Assembly: GCF_030818695.1 (NCBI RefSeq)
Contig: NZ_JAUTAR010000001.1
Location: forward strand, 1,296,501-1,360,500
Reading direction: 5' to 3'
From: Chryseobacterium sp. SORGH_AS_0447
GTDB taxonomy: Bacteria > Bacteroidota > Bacteroidia > Flavobacteriales > Weeksellaceae
Length of the DNA: 64,000 nucleotides
Shown here: piece after piece, positions 45,790 through 53,631 of the stretch
Numbering within the stretch: position 1 is the stretch's first letter
Layout: the number at the start of each line of letters is the position of its first letter
Made by a program: the position numbers and the translations under genes
Notes under the pieces: model-generated
What the model saw: only the letters and a program-made list of their open reading frames with translations
Database searches by the model: none
Told to the model about the DNA's origin: nothing

Positions 45790-46236
45790 ATGATACGTAT
45801 AACAAAAATTTTTACATTCGAAACCGCTCACGTACTGTACAATTACGACGGGAAATGTAAAAATATGCACGGGCATTCCTATAAGCTGTTTGTAACGGTA
45901 AAAGGAAAGCCGGTTAATGATTTGGAGAATCCCAAGAATGGGATGGTGGTGGATTTTGGAGATATCAAAAGTATCGTAAAGTCTGAGATTGTAGATGTCT
46001 GGGACCATGCTGTTCTGATCAACGGCCTTTCGCCACACCGCGAGCTGGGAGAAGACCTGGAAGAGAAAGGGCACAAAGTAATCTACTGTACTTTTCAGCC
46101 GACCTGTGAAAATATGCTGTATGCCATTGCAGCAAAAATAAAATCGAAGTTGCCGGAAGGCATCTCTCTCGCTTACCTGAAGCTTCATGAAACCGAAAAC
46201 TCTTACGGAGAGTGGTTTGCAGAAGATAATCAGTAA
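45790..46236 (+). CDS. queD: 6-carboxy-5,6,7,8-tetrahydropterin synthase (6-pyruvoyl-tetrahydropterin synthase family)
   Basis: Probably makes 6-carboxytetrahydropterin for queuosine, or a related pterin. The 148-aa chain begins MIRITKIFTFETAHVLYNYDGKCKNMHGHSYKLFV, in which the three zinc histidines (AHVL, HGHSY) are visible. NGMVVDFGDIKSIV, WDHAVLI and the catalytic Glu/His in LKLHETENSYGEWF follow. The box TATCTTTG ends only four bases before the ATG, so the message may be leaderless. lpxH follows after 23 bases. Confidence 0.9.
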   Translation: MIRITKIFTFETAHVLYNYDGKCKNMHGHSYKLFVTVKGKPVNDLENPKNGMVVDFGDIKSIVKSEIVDVWDHAVLINGLSPHRELGEDLEEKGHKVIYCTFQPTCENMLYAIAAKIKSKLPEGISLAYLKLHETENSYGEWFAEDNQ

Positions 46237-46259
46237 TTTATTCAACAAAAATTCAGAAG

Positions 46260-47069
46260 GTGTTAAAGACAACCATCAATCTAGAACCTGGAAAAAAAGT
46301 ATATTTCGCTTCAGATCAGCATTTTGGTGCGCCTACTCCCAGGGAAAGCAAAATCCGGGAAGAGCATTTCATCCGTTGGATGGACGAGATCAAGCATGAT
46401 GCACAGGTTCTTTTTTTAATGGGGGATTTGTTTGATTTCTGGCACGAATGGAAGCATGTGATCCCGAAAGGATACGTTCGTGTACTGGGAAAGATCGCCG
46501 AACTGAAGGACCGCGGAATCCACATTTATTTTTTTGTAGGAAATCATGACCTGTGGATGAAGGATTACCTGGAAGATGAAATCGGATGTACGGTTTTCTA
46601 TAAAAAGCAGTACTTCGAGATGGGTGGGAAACAGTTTTTACTGGCCCATGGTGATGGGCTGGGGCCGGGTGATAAAGGATATAAGAGAATGAAAAAAGTC
46701 TTTACCAATCCGGTAGCGCAGTGGTTTTTCAAATGGCTGCATCCCGATATTGCAATGAAGATTGCCTTGTATATGTCCCAGAAAAATAAGATGATTTCGG
46801 GGGATGAAGATAAGGAGTTTCTAGGTGAGGACAGGGAATTTTTAATTATCTATTCCAAAGAAAAGCTCAAAACCCAACCGATCGATTATTTTATCTATGG
46901 GCACCGGCATCTTCCGATGGTTCTTGACCTGGAGGGAAAAGCAAAATACATCAACCTGGGCGACTGGATTACTTACTTTACGTACGGGGTTTTCGAACAT
47001 GACTTCGAACTGAGGACCTTTGGCGAAAGCACAAAAAAATTACCCCTAAAAGAGGTAATTCTTGAATGA
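46260..47069 (+). CDS. lpxH: UDP-2,3-diacylglucosamine diphosphatase
   Basis: Calcineurin-like phosphoesterase that makes lipid X in lipid A synthesis. The 269-aa chain starts at GTG 46260 and shows KVYFASDQHFGAP (metal Asp and His), FLMGDLFDFWHEW, FFVGNHDLWMKDYL (GNHD), LAHGDGLGPGDKGY and YGHRHLPM. A hairpin (AATTACCCCTAAAAGAGGTAATT at 47038-47060) sits in the last codons of the gene. It probably shares a transcript with queD. Confidence 0.9.
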   Translation: MLKTTINLEPGKKVYFASDQHFGAPTPRESKIREEHFIRWMDEIKHDAQVLFLMGDLFDFWHEWKHVIPKGYVRVLGKIAELKDRGIHIYFFVGNHDLWMKDYLEDEIGCTVFYKKQYFEMGGKQFLLAHGDGLGPGDKGYKRMKKVFTNPVAQWFFKWLHPDIAMKIALYMSQKNKMISGDEDKEFLGEDREFLIIYSKEKLKTQPIDYFIYGHRHLPMVLDLEGKAKYINLGDWITYFTYGVFEHDFELRTFGESTKKLPLKEVILE

Positions 47070-47217
47070 AAAATTCATTCTTGTTTTAATCCATATTCCG
47101 CCTATTTCAATACAATAAACCGACCAGGATTTAATTTAAATTATTAAAAAAATATTAAAATAAAAAGTCGTTTTATTAATCAGCTCATAATGAGATAATA
47201 AATTCAACAGCTCAGCA

Positions 47218-48204
47218 GTGGAAAATATATTCAGCATACAGACAGAACAGGAATTTTTAACGGCAGCCCTCGATACATTCCGTTACCAATATGAAAATAT
47301 TGAGATATACAGGCGTTTTGTGGATTATCTGAACATCGATCCGGAAAGTGTAAACAGCCTGGCAAATATTCCGTTTCTGCCGATTGAAATGTTTAAAAAT
47401 CATGAGATTTTAGATAGAAATGCGACAGCCGGCCTGTTTTTTCAGAGCTCGGGGACTACAAAGATGAACCTTTCAAAGCATTTTATCGCAGATGAAAGCA
47501 AATATGAAGAAAGCATTTACCGAAGTTTCGCGCAGTTTATAGGCCAGCCGGAAGATTTTATTTTCCTGGGGCTTTTGCCAAGTTACCTGGAAAAGCAGAA
47601 TTCTTCACTTATTTATATGGTAGATTACCTGATGAAGAAATCCGGGCAACCGGAAAACGGCTATTTCCTGTACAATCATGAGGATTTGTTTAGCCTTCTG
47701 AATACCCTGAGCCACAAGAAAGTAATTCTTTTCGGGGTTTCTTTCGCCCTGCTGGATTTTATCGATTACTGCGGATCCCGGCAAAGTGAAGGTTCTCTGA
47801 ATGCTTCGGAAAATCTGATCGTTATAGAAACCGGCGGAATGAAAGGAAGAAAAGAGGAAATGACCAAAGATGAGCTGCTGAAGATCATGCAGGAAGGTTT
47901 TAAAACGGATAAGATTTATTCGGAATACTCCATGACGGAACTGCTTTCACAGGCTTATTCACTTGGGAATAATGAATACGAATGTCCGAACTGGATGAAA
48001 ATATTGATCCGAAATGCGGAAGATCCCTTTAATTACGAAAAAGAAGGGAGGACCGGTGCTATCAATATTATCGATCTGGCAAACATTCATTCCTGTTCCT
48101 TTATTGCTACACAGGATTTAGGAAAGACCGTTGGAGATAAGTTTCAGGTATTGGGAAGGATTGATCATTCGGATATCCGCGGCTGTAGTCTGCTGGTGAG
48201 TTGA
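47218..48204 (+). CDS. LuxE-like acyl-protein synthetase / adenylate-forming enzyme
   Basis: A 328-aa protein with features of the LuxE/acyl-protein synthetase family. It has PFLPIEMFKNHEIL, FFQSSGTTKMNLSKHFIADESKYEES (the Ser-Ser-Gly-Thr-Thr adenylate motif), FLGLLPSYLEKQNSSLIYMVDYL, ETGGMKGRKEEMTKDELL and IYSEYSMTELLSQAYSLGN. These proteins activate a fatty acid and attach it to a thiol. No luciferase or fatty-acid reductase genes are adjacent, so the role is unknown. The frame begins with GTG at 47218, and no ATG nearer the family start is available. Confidence 0.8.
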   Translation: MENIFSIQTEQEFLTAALDTFRYQYENIEIYRRFVDYLNIDPESVNSLANIPFLPIEMFKNHEILDRNATAGLFFQSSGTTKMNLSKHFIADESKYEESIYRSFAQFIGQPEDFIFLGLLPSYLEKQNSSLIYMVDYLMKKSGQPENGYFLYNHEDLFSLLNTLSHKKVILFGVSFALLDFIDYCGSRQSEGSLNASENLIVIETGGMKGRKEEMTKDELLKIMQEGFKTDKIYSEYSMTELLSQAYSLGNNEYECPNWMKILIRNAEDPFNYEKEGRTGAINIIDLANIHSCSFIATQDLGKTVGDKFQVLGRIDHSDIRGCSLLVS

Positions 48205-48320
48205 GGTGTGGGTTTGGTTATGAGTTGGAGATTTTGAGGTGTTGGAGAGTTGGAGAGCTGGAGAGTTTGAGAGTAGAAGTGTTTGAGGGTTAAGGAGTGG
48301 TAAAAGTACTTTTGAGGAGA
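48205..48320. repeat. Low-complexity GAGAGTTGGAGAG word repeats
   Basis: Repeated near-copies of TTGGAGAGTTGGAGAGCTGGAG across about 100 bases, purine-rich on the plus strand. They are not tandem with a fixed period, and no gene fits. Confidence 0.7.
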
Positions 48321-48395
48321 AGAGTACTGGGATGTGAAAGAAAATGACCGTTTCTCCGTTAAATAGTAAATCAATAAATTTTAATTAAAACAAAA

Positions 48396-48941
48396 GTGTT
48401 AAAAATAGAAGAATTGGTGCATGCGTTCATCCATTCTCAGTGTAATTTTGAGAAGGAGATGGTGCTCACTAATCATTTTCAGGCCGATTGGGAAGCCGAT
48501 ATTCTGGTAGTGGATTCGGAAGGCTTCAGTCATGAGATCGAAATCAAGCTTTCGAAAAGCGATTTTAAAAACGACTTTAAAAAATCGTACACCAATTCGA
48601 ATACCGGCGAGAAGTTTTTAAAGCACGATAAGATTTCGTGTGGCGATTACATCTGCAATGCGTTCAGTTTCCTGTTGCCGATGGGAATGGTGGATCATAA
48701 TCTTATTCCTGTACATTGCGGGATCATCGAATTTTATCATAACGTAGATACCTGGGATACGGAATTTTACCGCATTCGTGAGCCGAAGCGCGTTCATGAA
48801 GATTCTTACTGGAAACTGAACGACAAAGATATCTTCATCCGGAAAATGGCACTGAGCCTGCTTCAGAAAAAGCTGGAAATAAAAGGCAAGCACGAAGAAC
48901 TTATTTTCAGAAGCCCTTTTGATATTAAAAGGCTGAGATAA
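48396..48941 (+). CDS. Conserved hypothetical protein with PD-(D/E)xK-like motif
   Basis: A 181-aa protein starting at GTG 48396. Near residue 32 the stretch WEADILVVDSEGFSHEIEIKLSKSDF has the Asp...Glu-x-Lys arrangement of PD-(D/E)xK nuclease folds, preceded by a helix with a conserved Glu and His. This is a fold-level guess only. The C-terminal third is helical and basic. It has no recognisable partner, and a strong terminator follows directly. Confidence 0.55.
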   Translation: MLKIEELVHAFIHSQCNFEKEMVLTNHFQADWEADILVVDSEGFSHEIEIKLSKSDFKNDFKKSYTNSNTGEKFLKHDKISCGDYICNAFSFLLPMGMVDHNLIPVHCGIIEFYHNVDTWDTEFYRIREPKRVHEDSYWKLNDKDIFIRKMALSLLQKKLEIKGKHEELIFRSPFDIKRLR

Positions 48942-48973
48942 AAAAAATCCTGTTGCAAAAACAGGATTTTTTT
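48942..48973. terminator. Terminator after the PD-(D/E)xK-like gene
   Basis: AAATCCTGT TGCAAAA ACAGGATTT with A-run before and T-run after, so it can act in both directions. Confidence 0.88.
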
Positions 48974-49050
48974 GTAGGAATTTTTATCTGCTGTTTATTG
49001 AATTTATCTTTTTTTCGAATCACATTAGAAAGCAACAGGATTTGGTTCTG

Positions 49051-49764
49051 TTATTTTTCAGGTCTTTCGATCAGTAAATTATAGGTAAAAGCCGCCGCAA
49101 TGCCTCCCAGGATAGGAGCCGTAAGAAACAGCCATAGCTGATTCAGTGCCTCACCGCCTGCAAATACTGCAGGGCCGATACTTCTCGCCGGATTTACGGA
49201 AACTCCGGTCACTTTAATTCCCACAATATGAATCAGCACCAGGGAAAAACCAATCGCCAGACCGGCAAAACCGCCGTTGATATTTTTGCTGGAAGTTGCT
49301 CCCAAAATAACCATCAGGAAAATGAAGGTAAATACAAATTCTGCCAGAAATGCTGAAACGGTATTGTACTGATCCAGGTAACCTGTTCCCCAGCCGTTGG
49401 AACCTAGTGCCCAAGGTTTCATCTCTGCCCCCGGATGTCCCGTAAAAATAATATATAGAATTCCGGCTCCGATGATGCCCCCCAGGATCTGGGCAATAAT
49501 GTACCGGACGGCTTCCCCCATTTTCATTCTTCCGGCTGCAACCATAGCAATCGAAATAGCCGGGTTGATGTGACAGCCTGAAATATGCCCGATCGCATAA
49601 GCCATGGCTACAACACTCAGTCCGAATGCAAAAGAAATTCCCAGAAACCCGACACCGGTAGTACCATCCGCACCGGCGATAACGGCGCTTCCGCAGCCCA
49701 TGAAAACAAGCACCATCGTGCCAAGCATTTCTGCAACAAATTTGGATGTTTTTGAAATCATCAT
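49051..49764 (-). CDS. aqpZ: Aquaporin Z-type water channel
   Basis: A 237-aa inner-membrane channel with six helices and two NPA boxes: GCHINPAISIAM and VSVNPARSIGPAVF. The His in the selectivity region (IGHISGCHINPA) and Arg after the second NPA fit a water-selective aquaporin more than a glycerol channel. Length matches E. coli AqpZ. Single gene; the terminator at 48942 also faces it from the other side. Confidence 0.93.
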   Translation of the reverse strand: MMISKTSKFVAEMLGTMVLVFMGCGSAVIAGADGTTGVGFLGISFAFGLSVVAMAYAIGHISGCHINPAISIAMVAAGRMKMGEAVRYIIAQILGGIIGAGILYIIFTGHPGAEMKPWALGSNGWGTGYLDQYNTVSAFLAEFVFTFIFLMVILGATSSKNINGGFAGLAIGFSLVLIHIVGIKVTGVSVNPARSIGPAVFAGGEALNQLWLFLTAPILGGIAAAFTYNLLIERPEK

Positions 49765-49992
49765 TGTAAATTTTTAGTTAGAGGTCTAATTTACAAAAAA
49801 TTAATAATTCAAAATTATTTCCTGTTTTTAAATTTTAATAATGGTTATTAAGTGTATTTAGTAATTAATTTATTTTTAATTAACATTTTTTAACTTATTA
49901 TTTGTATTGATAAAAATTTATGATTTTGATTTAAATTAATATATTTGGGTGAAATAAATTTCTGTATATATCAATTTTGCCTGATCTCTCAG

Positions 49993-50610
49993 ATGAAAAA
50001 ACTGTTATACATCCATATCCTGTTTTTAGGACCGTTTTTTTACACCCAGCAGGCCAGCAGGGATTTCCCCTGTTATGATCTGAAAGAAATTGTAAAAGTA
50101 GAACCTACTGCACTGTATAAGCCGCATCTGGATGCCGCGAAAAGTTTTGGCATCAAGCTCCTTAAAGATTCAAAGACGGTTCAGAAATACATTGATAACG
50201 GGAAACTTCACAAAATCAAAAAATCGGGAAAGGGATACCGTGTTCAAAAGCTCGATTACAGCAGGGCCTGGATGGTTTCCAAAGGCAAGTTCATGCTTGA
50301 AAAAATCGCATCACGGTTCAGCAAAGAAACCAAAGGCAATACCTTCACGGTTTCATCCCTTACCAGGACGCTGGAAGACCAGTGCCGTCTGAGACGGGTG
50401 AATTCCAATGCCGCTTTGGGGATCAGTTCTCATAATTACGGCAACTCTTTCGACATCTCTTATGTCCGCTTTAATGATGCCTTAAAATACAATCCTAAAA
50501 TGGAAGCTGCCCTGGAGAAGGTGCTGAAGTTCTATTATGATGCGGGAAAGATTTATTACATCAAGGAGAGGCAACAAAGCTGTTTTCATATTACGGTAAG
50601 GAACTATTAA
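49993..50610 (+). CDS. DUF5715-like exported protein
   Basis: A 205-aa protein with a signal-like start (KKLLYIHILFLGPFFYTQ). The C-terminal part FTVSSLTRTLEDQCRLRRVNSNAALGISSHNYGNSFDISYVRF resembles the DUF5715 group, which is distantly related in pattern to VanY/D-Ala-D-Ala peptidases: His in SSHNYGNSFDI and a final His in SCFHITVRNY could bind zinc. A cell-wall peptidase role is therefore possible but unproven. I took the ATG at 49993 for the signal peptide. Confidence 0.72.
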   Translation: MKKLLYIHILFLGPFFYTQQASRDFPCYDLKEIVKVEPTALYKPHLDAAKSFGIKLLKDSKTVQKYIDNGKLHKIKKSGKGYRVQKLDYSRAWMVSKGKFMLEKIASRFSKETKGNTFTVSSLTRTLEDQCRLRRVNSNAALGISSHNYGNSFDISYVRFNDALKYNPKMEAALEKVLKFYYDAGKIYYIKERQQSCFHITVRNY

Positions 50611-50689
50611 CAAATTTTCAATTATTTGTGAGATACTTGCACAGATAAATTAGTTTATATAATTTTGACACATCAAAACCGTGAAAAAA

Positions 50690-51442
50690 ATGAATACAAT
50701 AAACTTAGAAGAGTCTAAAAGAGCTATTGAAGCATGGGAAAATTGCTGTGGTAATTATGAAGCGATCAAAAAGCTGATCCCAACCAACTATGTTTTTAAT
50801 TTTGATGCTTCGGAAATCGATTGGATGAAGAAGGAAAATCAAAACAATGAATTCTGTACGCAAGTGGGTATTCATCAGGGGCAGCTGATTGCGATCCTGT
50901 ATCCGATGAATACAGACGGACGTCAAATTGTTATCGACAATTACGTGTACAGTCCTTTACAGGAACTGCGACAGGACTTAACATTGAGAGAAAAGGCGGT
51001 ATATACCATCGTTAAGAATGCCGTTCTTTCCAAAGATCTGGAAAAAGTGGACGATACTTCCGATACGTCATTCCCGGTTTCAGGTAAACCGGTGCTGGCC
51101 CAGGATAGAGCTGTAACAGCAATAGAATCGTGGAGAAACGAAGGAATGATGTGGTTCTACAGGGAATGTACGGAATTTGGCGGAGACAGGATTTTCAGGA
51201 GATTTTATGTACCGGCACAGGACATCCTTCATTCAGAGTTTAAGGAAGAGGAGTCAAAAGAGGCGCTTACCCATATTATCTGTTCATTCGGGTTGAAGTA
51301 CTCTGATATTTATGGACGGGTATTGCCTACCCTTATTTTTATTTCCTTCTATGAAAACCTTGAAGGTAACGGAAGCATAAAAACCATATCGAATACCTAT
51401 GATTGGTCTCATGCCTGTCCGCCCTCTTGTGGGATTATATAA
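50690..51442 (+). CDS. Conserved hypothetical protein with internal repeat
   Basis: A 250-aa protein of unknown function built from two similar halves. The first begins EESKRAIEAWENCCGNY and runs FDASEIDWM. The second begins DRAVTAIESWRNEGMMWFYRECTE and runs RRFYVPAQDIL. No signal peptide. It ends with Cys-rich SHACPPSCGII. It begins the run of plus-strand genes that ends with the Tle1-like gene; the next gene follows after 19 bases, so they may be co-transcribed. ATG 50690 was chosen over a GTG nine bases upstream. Confidence 0.6.
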   Translation: MNTINLEESKRAIEAWENCCGNYEAIKKLIPTNYVFNFDASEIDWMKKENQNNEFCTQVGIHQGQLIAILYPMNTDGRQIVIDNYVYSPLQELRQDLTLREKAVYTIVKNAVLSKDLEKVDDTSDTSFPVSGKPVLAQDRAVTAIESWRNEGMMWFYRECTEFGGDRIFRRFYVPAQDILHSEFKEEESKEALTHIICSFGLKYSDIYGRVLPTLIFISFYENLEGNGSIKTISNTYDWSHACPPSCGII

Positions 51443-51461
51443 TTAAAAATTAGATTGTACT

Positions 51462-52070
51462 GTGGATATTTCCGGGGTAATACTTTATCTTAATAACATC
51501 TTACTTGTAATTTGTGTCTTAGTTGGAATTATAAAATACAGATCTTTTAAAAATACGGAAAAATGGTATGTTTATTATATCATTTTTCTTTTTTTAATAG
51601 AATGTGCCATTAAAACTGCTATTTATGGCTTCCACGCAAAAGAACTGAATCATATCTTTCCGTATTACGTCTCCGGGGAGCTGCTTATATTGGGCACTCT
51701 CTTTATCCGTAAACTGAATCTTTCGGCTTACTTACACATTCCGCTGGTTTTAATGGCAGGTTTCTTTCTTTTCAGTACCGATATTATCGTCAACGAAACA
51801 AAAAAGGTGATTTCCAGTATCGTGATTATCTGTTTTGCAGGATATGCGCTGCTGATGGAAATTAACAACCCGAAGATCAACGCACGCTTTATCATTGCAG
51901 ACAGTCTTATTTTCCTGTATTATGGCATGTCGGTATTTATGTTTTTTGTTCTCGGGCAGCTGGCTTATTTTAAATCGGAAGATGCCAACATGATCTGGAA
52001 TGTGAATAACCTCCTCTGCAGTCTTTTATATGTTTCACTTATTTATACTTTTTTAAAATTAAAGAAATAA
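51462..52070 (+). CDS. Six-helix membrane protein, likely sensor partner
   Basis: A 202-aa protein with about six membrane helices (for example GVILYLNNILLVICVLVGII, WYVYYIIFLFLIECAIKTAIY, SIVIICFAGYALLMEI, FLYYGMSVFMFFVLGQLAYF). The frame starts with GTG. It has no catalytic motif. It is followed after 38 bases by the histidine kinase, itself short on membrane segments, so it may supply the sensing part of the signalling complex. That partnership is inferred from gene order. Confidence 0.65.
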   Translation: MDISGVILYLNNILLVICVLVGIIKYRSFKNTEKWYVYYIIFLFLIECAIKTAIYGFHAKELNHIFPYYVSGELLILGTLFIRKLNLSAYLHIPLVLMAGFFLFSTDIIVNETKKVISSIVIICFAGYALLMEINNPKINARFIIADSLIFLYYGMSVFMFFVLGQLAYFKSEDANMIWNVNNLLCSLLYVSLIYTFLKLKK

Positions 52071-52108
52071 CGCTAAATATTACCTTCTTTATTGCGCTGC
52101 TTGCCGTT

Positions 52109-52849
52109 ATGGCAATCATCATGTCTTTTATTCTGCTGGCTTACCGAAGTTTTATCCGCAGAATTGTTAAAGAAAAGAATGCGCAGTACGAAGCGGAAGT
52201 ACAGTATCAGAAAACATTGGTTTTAGAAAATATAAAAGCTCAGGAATCGGAGCGGAAGAGGATTGCCGTCATGATCCACGACGATATCGGAAACCGTCTT
52301 AACATTCTTTCGCTATGGCTGAATAACCTCGATACAAAAGGTGATGAACTTATCCGGAAGAATATTACGACCCAGATGTCTTCGCTGATCGATTCCGCCA
52401 GAAGCATTTCCCACTCCCTTTATCCGGTAAACCTGGAATCTGTTGGGCTGGTGCTTTATATTGAAGAGTTGATTGCCAACTTGGCAGGAAGAATTAATAT
52501 TTCACTGAATGTAAGCCCGAAATTTCAGAAAAAAGAAATTTTTATAGAAGTCCAGTTATACAGGATCATTCAGGAGTTTACCACCAATGTTCTTAAACAT
52601 TCGGAAGCCACCCGGGTCTGGATCTATATTAAAGACAATACCACCAGCCTTGCGGTTGTCATCTCGGACAACGGCAAGAGTTTTGAATATGAAGAGGTGA
52701 AAAAGGGGATGGGAATCAAGAATATCGAATCCCGAATAAAATCGATGAATGCGGCGCATAAATGGAAAAATATTTTAGGCCATGGCAGCCGGTTAATTAT
52801 TAAAATTCCGTATAACAATGAATTCCCAGATCAAATTAGCGTTAATTGA
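52109..52849 (+). CDS. Sensor histidine kinase (HisKA_3 type)
   Basis: A 246-aa kinase of the NarX/DesK type. The phosphorylated His is in RIAVMIHDDIGNRLNIL (residue 57), followed by the dimerisation helices and an ATPase domain with QEFTTNVLKHSEATRVWIYI (N box), ISDNGKSF and GMGIKNIESRIKSM (G boxes). From the ATG at 52109 the membrane helix is short (AIIMSFILLAY). An in-frame stretch upstream (NITFFIALLAV) would complete it, so translation may start at a rare codon before 52109. The response-regulator gene overlaps its end by 32 bases. Confidence 0.9.
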   Translation: MAIIMSFILLAYRSFIRRIVKEKNAQYEAEVQYQKTLVLENIKAQESERKRIAVMIHDDIGNRLNILSLWLNNLDTKGDELIRKNITTQMSSLIDSARSISHSLYPVNLESVGLVLYIEELIANLAGRINISLNVSPKFQKKEIFIEVQLYRIIQEFTTNVLKHSEATRVWIYIKDNTTSLAVVISDNGKSFEYEEVKKGMGIKNIESRIKSMNAAHKWKNILGHGSRLIIKIPYNNEFPDQISVN

Positions 52850-53495
52850 TGATGAGCAACTGATCCTTGAAGCGGTAAAGATGCTGTTGTCTTCCGAGCA
52901 GAATATTTCCGTAGTGGCAATGTCCAACAACGGACCTTACTTTTTGGAAACCCTGGAAAAAACTTCTGCGGAAGATTTTCCCGATATTGCTTTGGTTGAT
53001 GTACAGATGCTGCCGATGAACGGGTTTCAGCTCGTGGAAATCCTGAAAGAGAAATATCCCAACCTCAAAATCATTATCCTATCTTCGCATTACAAGACTA
53101 CGATTTTAGGATATATGGTAAAACTGGGAGTCTCTGCTTTTCTGCCTAAAAATTCCAACCGCAGTGCTTTTATTGAAGCCATCACCATGGTTTATAAGAA
53201 CGGGATATTCTTTACCCCGGAAGACCACCAGATGATTCTGTCTTACATGAACAGCCCCACAAAAAAGAGAACTCTTTTTGAAATGGACGATGAGCTTTCC
53301 GAACGGGAAAAGGAAGTCGTAAAGCTGATCTGCCAGGAATGCACCAACAATGAGATTGCTGAAAAACTCTTCATCAGCCCCAGGACCGTAGAAAGCCACC
53401 GGCAGAGAATTGTCGAAAAGATCGGCGCAAAAAATACGGTTGGTATTGTGATTTATGCCATCATCAACAACATCCATCCTTTAGAAAGAATATGA
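52818..53495 (+). CDS. NarL/FixJ-type response regulator
   Basis: A 225-aa regulator. The receiver domain has KLALIDDEQLILEAV, the phospho-acceptor Asp 61 in PDIALVDVQMLPMNGF, IIILSSHYKTTI and the switch Lys in SAFLPKNSN. The DNA-binding LuxR-type helix-turn-helix is LSEREKEVVKLICQECTNNEIAEKLFISPRTVESHRQRIVEKIGAKN. It is encoded immediately after, and overlapping, the histidine kinase, so the two are cognate. The palindrome CCGTAGAAATACGG begins three bases after its stop. Confidence 0.94.
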   Translation: MNSQIKLALIDDEQLILEAVKMLLSSEQNISVVAMSNNGPYFLETLEKTSAEDFPDIALVDVQMLPMNGFQLVEILKEKYPNLKIIILSSHYKTTILGYMVKLGVSAFLPKNSNRSAFIEAITMVYKNGIFFTPEDHQMILSYMNSPTKKRTLFEMDDELSEREKEVVKLICQECTNNEIAEKLFISPRTVESHRQRIVEKIGAKNTVGIVIYAIINNIHPLERI

Positions 53496-53568
53496 TTCCG
53501 TAGAAATACGGAATTTTTTATTTGGTATTTTATACGCTATCATTCCATTTTTTTTCATCGTTACTTTG
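53495..53568 (+). promoter_or_regulatory. Operator-promoter of the Tle1-like gene (palindrome, second box, -7)
   Basis: ATTCCGTAGAAATACGGAAT (53495-53514) is a perfect palindrome with a GAAA centre, overlapping the regulator's stop. A second box TACGCTATCAT starts at 53533 and a -7-like TTACTTTG at 53561. The same three elements recur at 55060 with the same spacing (35 and 63 bases). The palindrome plus following T-run could also end the upstream transcript. The 5' leader (53579-53598) has an ATAATGAAG/CTTCATTAT stem. Confidence 0.6.
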
Positions 53569-53631
53569 GAGAATTCATATAATGAAGCACTTCATTATCC
53601 GTAATGAAGATAAGATAAAACCACAAAGTGA

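Noticed and set aside
47038..47079. Two adjacent hairpins at the end of lpxH as a riboswitch or terminator
   Set aside because: The first lies in coding sequence and the second is a weak A/T stem with a poor T-run; not listed as a terminator.
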